Positions 23,295-31,760 of a DNA stretch of 36,506 nucleotides are shown piece by piece. The stretch spans positions 1 through 36,506 of the forward strand of contig QEUW01000071.1 of assembly GCA_003577005.1 (NCBI GenBank), in the 5' to 3' direction. Made by a program: the position numbers and the translations under genes. The notes under the pieces were generated by a model. It worked only from the letters and a program-made list of their open reading frames with translations, was not told the DNA's origin and did no database searches. Source of the DNA: Chloroflexota bacterium (GTDB taxonomy: Bacteria; Chloroflexota; Anaerolineae; Caldilineales; Caldilineaceae). Position 1 is the first letter of the stretch. The number at the start of each line of letters is the position of its first letter.

Positions 23295-23607
23295 TTGTAT
23301 AAATACGTTGTGCCCCAATCCGTTCAACCGATTGATTCATTCCTCCTTGTGGAGCTCGTATGGATTCCTTTGAGTGGTTTTTAGGATCTGGCGTGGGCGG
23401 CCTAGCCATTGCAACGAGCCGGCAACCTGTGCGCACGGCTGGAGCATAGGTTGTAAACGGCGTTCACCGGCTGCTCATGACAAGTGCGAGCCTATCATGG
23501 CCCGCCCGCCGGATCAACTGCAATGATGCGTAATCTGCACTTTGGGTTACGCATCAAGAATTACGAAGTACGTATTAGACACACCTAGGCCACGGAGGCC
23601 GATTCTT
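23295..23607. other. Intergenic region with an inverted heptamer-type repeat
   Basis: About 313 bases carry no gene. Perfect 9-bp arms GATGCGTAA (23525-23533) and TTACGCATC (23547-23555) with a 13-base loop are followed by heptamer-like units (ATTACGA, AGTACGT, ATTAGAC). A GGAGG Shine-Dalgarno for the next gene lies at 23594-23598. Confidence 0.6.
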
Positions 23608-24864
<1,257 letters not shown>

Positions 24865-24873
24865 GTGATAAGC

Positions 24874-24906
24874 GAGGAGTGAGGGAAACTGAAGATCTCA
24901 CTCCTC
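24874..24906. terminator. Hairpin between convergent genes, heptamer-derived
   Basis: Arms GAGGAGTGAG (24874-24883) and CTCACTCCTC (24897-24906) are exact complements with a 13-base loop. The element lies between the convergent aminotransferase and DUF1992 genes and is made of GAGTGA-like heptamers. No T-tract is present. Confidence 0.45.
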
Positions 24907-24993
24907 ACCCGGACCTGGATGGATGGCCTTGCGTTCTACACTGCGATCTCGTACGGCGCGTTGATCACCACAGCGCGCATTGGCTCCCCTTGT

Positions 24994-25566
24994 CTATGCA
25001 GCGCCAAACCCGGCGCGAGTCAGTTCTTCGTCCAGGCGCAGTTTGAAGATCTCCAGGTGGATAGTGGGCTGTTTGAAATTGACAAGTTCGATCTGGCGGT
25101 TGAGCGCCACCAATTGCGTTTCGAGCTGCTTGACCTGCTCGACCCAATGCTGGGCCGCCTGGGCGCGGGCTGGCGCTTCGGCGGTCTGCGCCCGCCGTTT
25201 CTGATAGCCTACGACTGCCTCGCGCACCTTGAGGCGAAATGCTTCGATGCGGCGCAACACCTCAGCGCGGTCGCCGATCCATTCAGGGGCGATGTTGTTG
25301 TTCTGCATGATGGCGTAGGCCATCTCCATCTCTTCGGGGACAAAGGGGTTGCGCTGGAGGTTGAGCGGCTTGCCTTTGCCGCGCAAATTGTCAAAGGCGC
25401 CGTTGCGGATGGCCTCTTCGATGCGCCGGCCCACCAGGTCGTGATACTCCTGTTCGCTGCCGATACGCGGCCGCTCCGCCTGGCACTGCAGGTCCCTCTC
25501 TTTGTTTTCCAGTTTGTCCCGGTACTCTTGCGCTCTTTTTCTGGCGTCGGGGTCAGGCTTGCTCAT
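24994..25566 (-). CDS. DUF1992 (DnaJ-homologue subfamily C member 28-like) protein
   Basis: The 190-residue protein contains the DUF1992 core. VGRRIEEAIRNGAFDNLRGKGKPL is followed by NPFVPEEMEMAYAIMQNNNIAPEWI, and this pattern is highly characteristic. The N-terminal 40 residues (ARKRAQEYRDKLENKER) and the C-terminal half are strongly helical and likely coiled-coil. Family members are found in bacteria and in eukaryotic DNAJC28; their molecular function is unknown. The ATG has AGGAGG six bases upstream, and a promoter lies at 25587-25615. It is on the same strand as ssb, but a terminator stands between them, so it is transcribed on its own. Confidence 0.88.
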   Translation of the reverse strand: MSKPDPDARKRAQEYRDKLENKERDLQCQAERPRIGSEQEYHDLVGRRIEEAIRNGAFDNLRGKGKPLNLQRNPFVPEEMEMAYAIMQNNNIAPEWIGDRAEVLRRIEAFRLKVREAVVGYQKRRAQTAEAPARAQAAQHWVEQVKQLETQLVALNRQIELVNFKQPTIHLEIFKLRLDEELTRAGFGAA

Positions 25567-25586
25567 CGGTCACCTCCTGGCGCCCA

Positions 25587-25615
25587 ATTGTAGCGCATTG
25601 TTACAGGATTCACAA
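25587..25615 (-). promoter_or_regulatory. Promoter of the DUF1992 gene
   Basis: On the minus strand TTGTGA (25610-25615) is followed by 17 bases and TACAAT (25587-25592). The predicted start is about 14 bases before the ATG at 25566, just enough to hold the AGGAGG. Confidence 0.6.
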
Positions 25616-25700
25616 ACGCTATCAACCGCTTGAGAAGCTATTTGAAAAGCGGGATAGCAACCGGTACAACATAGCCGTTGGGCAGTTGAAAACAAAAAAC

Positions 25701-25730
25701 AAAAAGCGCCTCTGTAGCGAGGCGCTTTTT
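25701..25730 (-). terminator. Rho-independent terminator of ssb
   Basis: A 12-bp stem (25701-25712 with 25719-25730) with a six-base loop ends on the minus strand in T-rich DNA (CTTTTTGTTTTTTG). It lies 45 bases after the ssb stop. T runs on both sides mean it could also work on the plus strand. Confidence 0.88.
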
Positions 25731-25775
25731 GGCAAACGTTCAAAACGATCCTGGCCTATGCATAAGACGACCGGC

Positions 25776-26204
25776 TCAGAACGGAATATCTTCGTCGCGC
25801 ACTTCCTGGGCTTCGGCAGCATGGCCACCATGGTTGAAGCTTGCACCCGTATCAGAGCCAACGCCTTGCATCTCGCCGCGCGTGTTCAAGAAGCGAACCA
25901 CTTGCGCAGTCACCTCTAGCGTGGCACGGAGATTGCCATCGCGGTCGGTGTATGGTCGTGCATCCTCGATCTCACCCACCACCAATACTTTCGCTCCCTT
26001 GGTCAGATACTGGCTGACCGTTTCGGCCAGCTTGCGCCAGGCGGTGACACGGAACCAGGTCGTCTTGTCTTGCCGCTGACCATCTTCTCCTGTCCAACTC
26101 TTGTTGACCGCCATGCGAAAGCTGGCCACAGGAACACCGCTCGGCGTGTAGCGCATTTCTGGGTCGCTGCCCAGATTGCCCACCATTGTGATCTGTTGGT
26201 ACAT
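25776..26204 (-). CDS. ssb: Single-stranded DNA-binding protein
   Basis: The 142-residue protein starts with the OB-fold pattern MYQQITMVGNLGSDPEMRYT, then VASFRMAVNKSW and TTWFRVTAWRKLAETVSQYL. KVLVVGEIEDARPYTDRDGN follows. It ends with the conserved acidic tip DEDIPF, which recruits partner proteins in replication and repair. The linker between OB fold and tip is short (about 25-30 residues). The ATG has AAGGAGG upstream, and a textbook promoter at 26346-26374 gives a leader of about 135 bases. It is not next to rpsF or rpsR, unlike the common arrangement. Confidence 0.95.
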   Translation of the reverse strand: MYQQITMVGNLGSDPEMRYTPSGVPVASFRMAVNKSWTGEDGQRQDKTTWFRVTAWRKLAETVSQYLTKGAKVLVVGEIEDARPYTDRDGNLRATLEVTAQVVRFLNTRGEMQGVGSDTGASFNHGGHAAEAQEVRDEDIPF

Positions 26205-26345
26205 CGTTTACCTCCTTGCCGGTGATTCAGGCAACTCTACAATCGTAACGGCTCGCAAAGATCTCACACCGCAGGCAATTCAACATGAGGCGGGCGTGCG
26301 CCCAAAGTCAGATCAATGTCGTTTTGCCCGATGTTTCTTCCCACC

Positions 26346-26374
26346 AGTATAACGCCTGTGGTGAAAAATGTCAA
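26346..26374 (-). promoter_or_regulatory. Strong promoter of ssb
   Basis: On the minus strand a perfect TTGACA (26369-26374), a 17-base spacer and TATACT (26346-26351) predict a start near 26339. The untranslated leader to the ATG at 26204 is about 135 bases. Confidence 0.8.
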
Positions 26375-26435
26375 TTCGATTGAAGCCTCAAAGAACAAAT
26401 GTTCGTTGTGGTCTAGCTTGCTGTCACTAATTCAA

Positions 26436-26661
26436 GAACCACGGATCGACAGAAAGACGCGGAGGCTCTACTGCATTTAGCGGGAATCGTTTACGAAGTG
26501 GGCCGCGCCCGTAGGGCCCCCGCCCTGGGTGGCGCCATCCGCAGATTACGCAGATTCTGCTCGTGTAAGTCTGCGTAATCTGCGGATGAAAATCCTAGAG
26601 ACCCGACGCCCATTATCATTGCCCAAGCGCAAATCCGCGTCTTTCTGTCGATCCGCGGTTC
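26436..26661. repeat. Nested double palindromic element
   Basis: Outer arms of 28 bp (26436-26463 and 26634-26661) match with one mismatch. Inside them, 18-bp perfect arms (26537-26554 and 26570-26587) with a 15-base loop carry CAGATTACGCAGA. The whole 226-bp unit looks like one palindromic element inserted into another, or a MITE-like unit. No transposase is nearby. Confidence 0.8.
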
Positions 26662-26698
26662 TCTATCATCGACTGGACTTTTGAGACACCCTCCCCTT

Positions 26699-26728
26699 CT
26701 GGACGAACCCTGGAAAGCGTGCGATAAT
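26699..26728 (+). promoter_or_regulatory. Extended -10 promoter candidate for lutABC
   Basis: TGCGATAAT (26720-26728) is an extended -10 element; a poor -35 (CTGGAC, 26699-26704) lies about 18 bases upstream. The predicted start is near 26735, 33 bases before the lutA ATG. Confidence 0.45.
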
Positions 26729-26767
26729 AGCCAGAATACTCTCGCTCTGTACGAAAAACGATACCGT

Positions 26768-27622
<855 letters not shown>

Positions 27623-27628
<6 letters not shown>

Positions 27629-27654
27629 TGCGTAATACGTATTACGCATCACGT
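27623..27654. repeat. Perfect 32-bp palindrome without spacer between lutA and lutB
   Basis: The two 16-base halves (27623-27638 and 27639-27654) are exact reverse complements. The core is four heptamers: GTGATGC, GTAATAC, and their complements GTATTAC and GCATCAC. The same units occur in the array at 18983. The lutA stop (27626-27628) is inside it. It could act as an intra-operon hairpin. Confidence 0.9.
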
Positions 27655-27681
27655 TCTACATGACTTGACCTGTAGAGAATT

Positions 27682-29139
27682 ATGACTACAACAACGATCG
27701 ATCTGCACGCACCCTATCGACAACGAGTGAAAGATGCGCTGGGCAATCCGCACCTGAAGACGGCGCTGGCGCGCGCCACGGGGCGGATGGCAATCCAGCG
27801 CACCGCGGCCATGACTGCGGTGGACGGCGAGCGGCTGCGCAGCCAGGTGCGCCAGATGAAAGAGTATGTCATCCGCCACCTGCCCGATCTGCTCGAAGAG
27901 TTGGAGAGCAACATCACCGCCAATGGCGGCCAGGTGCATTGGGCCGCGACCGGCGCCGATGTCAACCAGATCGTGCTCGATATCGCCCGCCGCACCAATG
28001 TCAAAAAGGTCATCAAAGCTAAATCCATGGCGACCGAAGAAGTCCATCTCAACCATGCGCTGGAAGAGGCCGGCATGACCGTGGTCGAGACCGACCTGGG
28101 CGAATATATCATCCAGCTCAACCAGGAGCCGCCCAGCCATATTGTGGCGCCGGTCATCCACCGCCGGCTGGAGGATATTGCCGCTATCCTCCAGGAAAAG
28201 CTGGACATGCCCCCCACGCTCGACCCGCAGGAGATGACCGCACTGGCGCGCGCCAAGTTGCGCCAGGAGTTTCTTACCGCCGACATGGGTGTCAGCGGGT
28301 GCAACTTTGCCATTGCCGAAATGGGCACAGTCTGCATTGTCACCAACGAGGGCAATGGCCGCCTCACGTCGGGGTTGCCGCGCGTCTATGTGGCCGTCAT
28401 GGGGCTGGAAAAGATCGTGCCCACGGTTGAAGACGCCTTCCTTCAATATCAGGCGCTCTGCCGTAGCGCCACCGGCCAACAGACGACCATCTATCTCAAC
28501 ATGACTAGTGGCCCCCGCCAGTCCGATGACGCAGATGGGCCGGATGAGTTTCATTTGGTCATCCTGGACAACGGGCGCACCGAAATGCTTGACAATGGCT
28601 ACGGCGAGGCGTTGATGTGTATCCGCTGTGGGGCCTGTCTCAATGTCTGCCCGGTTTACCGGGAGATCGGCGGGCACGCCTATGGCAGCACCTACAGCGG
28701 CCCCATTGGCGCTGTGATCACCCCGCTGCTCCACCTGGAGGTGACGGATGACGAGAAGCTACCACACGCCAGCAGCCTCTGCGCTGCCTGCCGCGACGCC
28801 TGCCCAGTCAAGATCGACCTGCCGCGCCTGCTGGTCGATCTGCGCGCCGACCAGGTGGACGAGGGCGAAGCGGCCTGGTTTGACACCGTCGCCATGCGCG
28901 GCTTTATGGAGACGATGAAGAGCCGGGCGCGCTATGAGTCCGCCGGCAAGATGGCGAGCCTGGGCAGCAATGCATTGGCGGCTCTCATGGGTGGCAACAT
29001 CAAGTTTATGCCGCCGCCGCTTTCTAACTGGACGCAGAGCCGCGACTTCCCGCCCTTTGCCCGGCGTAGCTTCCGAGAACTGTGGCGGGAACGCCAGGCG
29101 CGGCGCAAGGAGATTTCTGGCGAGCGGATTGCTACTTGA
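27682..29139 (+). CDS. lutB: Lactate utilization protein B (ferredoxin-like Fe-S protein)
   Basis: The 485-residue protein has an N-terminal LUD domain (about 60-300, with MGVSGCNFAIAEMGTVCIVTNEGNGR). A two-cluster ferredoxin-like region follows: Cys313, Cys316, Cys319 and Cys323 in CIRCGACLNVCP, and Cys367, Cys370 and Cys374 in CAACRDACP. This is the normal LutB/YkgF layout and length. It should carry electrons in the LutABC L-lactate-oxidising complex. The C-terminal FPPFARRSFRELW is also typical. It starts 53 bases after lutA, beyond a palindrome, with no clear Shine-Dalgarno. lutC starts 76 bases downstream. Confidence 0.94.
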   Translation: MTTTTIDLHAPYRQRVKDALGNPHLKTALARATGRMAIQRTAAMTAVDGERLRSQVRQMKEYVIRHLPDLLEELESNITANGGQVHWAATGADVNQIVLDIARRTNVKKVIKAKSMATEEVHLNHALEEAGMTVVETDLGEYIIQLNQEPPSHIVAPVIHRRLEDIAAILQEKLDMPPTLDPQEMTALARAKLRQEFLTADMGVSGCNFAIAEMGTVCIVTNEGNGRLTSGLPRVYVAVMGLEKIVPTVEDAFLQYQALCRSATGQQTTIYLNMTSGPRQSDDADGPDEFHLVILDNGRTEMLDNGYGEALMCIRCGACLNVCPVYREIGGHAYGSTYSGPIGAVITPLLHLEVTDDEKLPHASSLCAACRDACPVKIDLPRLLVDLRADQVDEGEAAWFDTVAMRGFMETMKSRARYESAGKMASLGSNALAALMGGNIKFMPPPLSNWTQSRDFPPFARRSFRELWRERQARRKEISGERIAT

Positions 29140-29215
29140 GAAAAGTTGCCAATTGGCACCAGTTTTGCGCGCATCCCAGAGTTGGTTCGGCTGATGAAAA
29201 TCCCGGCTACGTAGA

Positions 29216-29980
29216 ATGACCACACGCGACACAATTCTGACCAAACTTCGCACAACCCTTACCCGTCCCGATCTGCGTTTTCCGCCGCAACAGATCGAGC
29301 CGCTGACGCCAGAGACGCGCATGACGGTGACTGCGGCGTCAGGGTCTAAACTTGAGTTAGCCCAGCGCTTTGGCGCCGAGCTAGAAAAGCTGTACGGCTC
29401 GTTCGAGGTTGTGGAGTCGGCGGCGGAGGCGCGTATGGCGCTGATCACCCGTCTCCAGGCTTGGATTGCCGCCGAGGTCCAGCAGGCCAAAGGGGTACGG
29501 TTGGGCGTGGGGTACGAACGCCATATCCTCAGTTGGCGCCCGGACGCGCTGCCCGTCCCCGGTCTGGCCGAGGCGTTGCAGGATGTGGACCTGACCGTGG
29601 TGACGCCGCAAGAGTTGCGCTCACCGGAGAGCCGCGAGGCCGTGCGTTATATCCGCTACGGGCTGACCGGGGCGGAAGCGGCCTTTGCCAGCACCGGCTC
29701 GCTGCTGGTGGCGTCTGGTCCCCAGACCCCGCGCAGCGCCAGCCTGTTGCCCATCCGCCACATTGCCCTTGTGCCGTTCGAGCGTCTCTATCCGACGATG
29801 GAAGATTGGCTGCGCACCCAACGCCAGAACGGAACCCTCACTAATCTGTTGCGCGGCCACGCCAACCTGGTGATGATCAGCGGCCCCAGCAAGTCCGCCG
29901 ACATCGAGATGAACCTCACCCTGGGTGTTCACGGGCCGCGCTACGTCCACGTTATTTTGGTTGGGAAAGAGGATCAGTGA
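29216..29980 (+). CDS. lutC: Lactate utilization protein C (LUD domain)
   Basis: The 254-residue protein is a LUD-domain protein of the LutC/YkgG type. It has LTGAEAAFASTGSLLVASG, ASLLPIRHIALVPFERLYPTMEDWL and the signature ISGPSKSADIEMNLTLGVHGPRYVHVILV near the C-terminus. It is the third component of the L-lactate oxidation complex; no Cys-based cluster is present, as expected. The 76 bases after lutB contain no terminator, so a single lutABC transcript is likely. No lutR-type GntR regulator is found next to the operon, so its control is unknown. A truncated AHSA1-like fragment follows 18 bases later. Confidence 0.92.
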   Translation: MTTRDTILTKLRTTLTRPDLRFPPQQIEPLTPETRMTVTAASGSKLELAQRFGAELEKLYGSFEVVESAAEARMALITRLQAWIAAEVQQAKGVRLGVGYERHILSWRPDALPVPGLAEALQDVDLTVVTPQELRSPESREAVRYIRYGLTGAEAAFASTGSLLVASGPQTPRSASLLPIRHIALVPFERLYPTMEDWLRTQRQNGTLTNLLRGHANLVMISGPSKSADIEMNLTLGVHGPRYVHVILVGKEDQ

Positions 29981-29998
29981 GAGCCGCACTTTCTTTAC

Positions 29999-30184
29999 AT
30001 GAGTATGGAACAGCGTTTCGAGCAGACAGTCGTCATCAATGCACCGACATGGGTCGTGTGGGAAAGCCTGGTCCGCCCCGACCGAATGAAGGAGTGGATG
30101 GGCGAGCCCGAGATGGAGCTCGCAGTAGAGACCGGCTGGAACGAATGTCAATGGCGGGCGGCGGATTGCCCTTTTGCTCACTGA
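29999..30184 (+). pseudogene. Truncated AHSA1/SRPBCC-family fragment
   Basis: The 61-codon frame starts as a normal AHSA1 (START-like) protein: MEQRFEQTVVINAPTWVVWE, then SLVRPDRMKEWMGEPEMELAVETGW. Family members go on for about 80-100 residues more. Here the sequence departs after ETGW and stops at 30182-30184, where the 3' end of the minus-strand SDR gene begins (overlap 30178-30184). No continuation is found in the other plus-strand frames. It is probably a remnant cut off by a rearrangement. A functional micro-protein is possible but unlikely. ATG 30005 is the second possible start. It may be read through from lutC. Confidence 0.6.
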
Positions 30185-31647
30185 TCGGGCGTCGGACTGC
30201 GCTCGGCGCGCTTTTGGATTTGCCGGATCAGGCTGGAGAAGATGAGACCGTGGATGGGATAGAGCGCATACCAGTAAAGGAGCCCCCACAGCCCTTTGGG
30301 AGCAAAGAAGGCAGTTTGGATCAGCGTTGTTTGTCCATCTTCCTCTGGTCTGGCCTCAAACTGGAGCCAGGCGCGGCCCGGCACCTTCATCTCGGCGCGC
30401 AGACGTAAAGAGGCATTGGGGTGCGCCTCTTCGACCCGCCAAAAATCTAGCGCATCGCCCGGGCGCAACTCTTCAGGGTGGCGCCGCCCGCGGCGGAAGC
30501 CAACCCCACCCACCATGCGGTCGACAATTCCTCGCAGCCACCAGGCCCAGTTGAAGGCCAGCCAGCCTTCGCTGCCCCCCAGGCTGCTAAAGGCGCCATA
30601 GACGGCAGCGGGCGTCGCGCGCGTGCTAACCTGCCGCCGTTCGAGGATCATCCCTTCGTGGTTGGTGAGCACAAAGGGCGCTTCGTCGCCGTGGCTGCTG
30701 GCCAGGGCATCACTCCACGACGTTTCCACCTGCTTGGCGCTCAACTGTTGCAACGCCAGTTCGACAGCCTGGCGATACCCCAGCGGCTCAATCTGCGGGA
30801 AGAGACGGTGCGCTTGGTCGTCACGCACAATCACTTCGTTGCGCAAACCCTTGATCAACGGATGGGCGATGCGCGCCGAGATCGGGGTGATCCAATGGAC
30901 CCAGTAGGCCGAGAGTGTGGGGGTCAACACAGGGACCGGGAGCAAGATGCGTTTGAGACCACGCACCTCGGCATAGATCTGCATCATGTCGGCGTAGGTC
31001 AACACATCGGCCCCGCCAATTTCGATGATCTGGCCTGCACTGGCGGGCGTCTCCAGACAAGCCACCAGATAATCGAGCACGTTGTGGATGGCAATAGGCT
31101 GGATGCGGGTATAGACCCACTGCGGGCAGATCATGACCGGCAAGCGTTCGGTCAAATAGCGGATCATCTCGAACGAGATGCTGCCCGAGCCGACGATGAT
31201 CGCGGCGCGCAGTTCAGTCACTGGGACAATAGTGCTACGCAGCACCTCACCCGTCTGCTGGCGCGAGCGCAAGTGCGGCGAAAGGTCGCTGGCCGGATCG
31301 CCCAATCCTCCCAGATAGATGATATGTTTTACGCCCGCTTGGGCGGCGGCGACGCTGAAGTTGTGCGCCGCTTTGAGGTCGCGCCCGGCAAAGTCTTCGG
31401 CGCCGCCGAGGCTATGAACCAAATAGTAGGCGACATCGACGCCCTGCATAGCAGCAGGCAGCGACTCTGCCTGCAACACATCGCCGGCGACGGCTTCGAT
31501 CTGGCCATACCAGGGGTGACCCTCCAAACGATTGGGGTCTCGCGCCAGCGCCCGCACGGTGTAGCCAGCCTGCACCAGGCGGGTGATCAACCGCCCGCCG
31601 ACATAACCGGTCGCCCCTGTCACCAGAATCCGTTGTTGTGAGGCCAT
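30178..31647 (-). CDS. SDR-family NAD(P)-binding oxidoreductase with C-terminal DUF2867
   Basis: The 489-residue protein has an atypical SDR Rossmann domain (about 1-300) with the dinucleotide-binding motif VTGATGYVGGRL (residues 8-19). It continues VRALARDP, then DVAYYLVHSLG in place of a classical YxxxK, and YTRIQPIAIHNVLDYL. A DUF2867 (SRPBCC-like) domain follows (about 335-489: ERRQVSTRATPAAVYGAFSSLGG, GDALDFWRVEE). The two-domain fusion of about 480-500 residues is a known family of unknown substrate. The C-terminus (WYALYPIHGLIF) is hydrophobic. The LuxR-type regulator gene lies upstream on the same strand, with a gap of 113 bases. Confidence 0.88.
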   Translation of the reverse strand: MASQQRILVTGATGYVGGRLITRLVQAGYTVRALARDPNRLEGHPWYGQIEAVAGDVLQAESLPAAMQGVDVAYYLVHSLGGAEDFAGRDLKAAHNFSVAAAQAGVKHIIYLGGLGDPASDLSPHLRSRQQTGEVLRSTIVPVTELRAAIIVGSGSISFEMIRYLTERLPVMICPQWVYTRIQPIAIHNVLDYLVACLETPASAGQIIEIGGADVLTYADMMQIYAEVRGLKRILLPVPVLTPTLSAYWVHWITPISARIAHPLIKGLRNEVIVRDDQAHRLFPQIEPLGYRQAVELALQQLSAKQVETSWSDALASSHGDEAPFVLTNHEGMILERRQVSTRATPAAVYGAFSSLGGSEGWLAFNWAWWLRGIVDRMVGGVGFRRGRRHPEELRPGDALDFWRVEEAHPNASLRLRAEMKVPGRAWLQFEARPEEDGQTTLIQTAFFAPKGLWGLLYWYALYPIHGLIFSSLIRQIQKRAERSPTPDQ

Positions 31648-31760
31648 CGTAGCCTTGCCTTCGCTCTCTTACGTCCCTGTACGCAGAATAGATCGCCGAT
31701 CTGCCGCAAAAGTGCCCAGGCCATTATCGCCGAGCGATCGACAACATTCACGCAGATGGC

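Larger units (their letters stand above)
26205..26767. other. Divergent intergenic region ssb / lutA
   Basis: About 560 bases separate the divergent ssb and lutA genes. They hold the ssb leader and promoter (to 26374), a nested palindromic element (26436-26661) and the lutA promoter (26699-26728). No reading frame with family resemblance is present. Confidence 0.65.

Noticed and set aside
27649..28734. 361-codon minus-strand frame opposite lutB
   Set aside because: lutB is certain from its Fe-S motifs; the antisense frame is a codon-bias shadow.
30478..31641. 387-codon plus-strand frame opposite the SDR gene
   Set aside because: The minus strand has a complete SDR-DUF2867 protein; the antisense product shows no recognisable domain.
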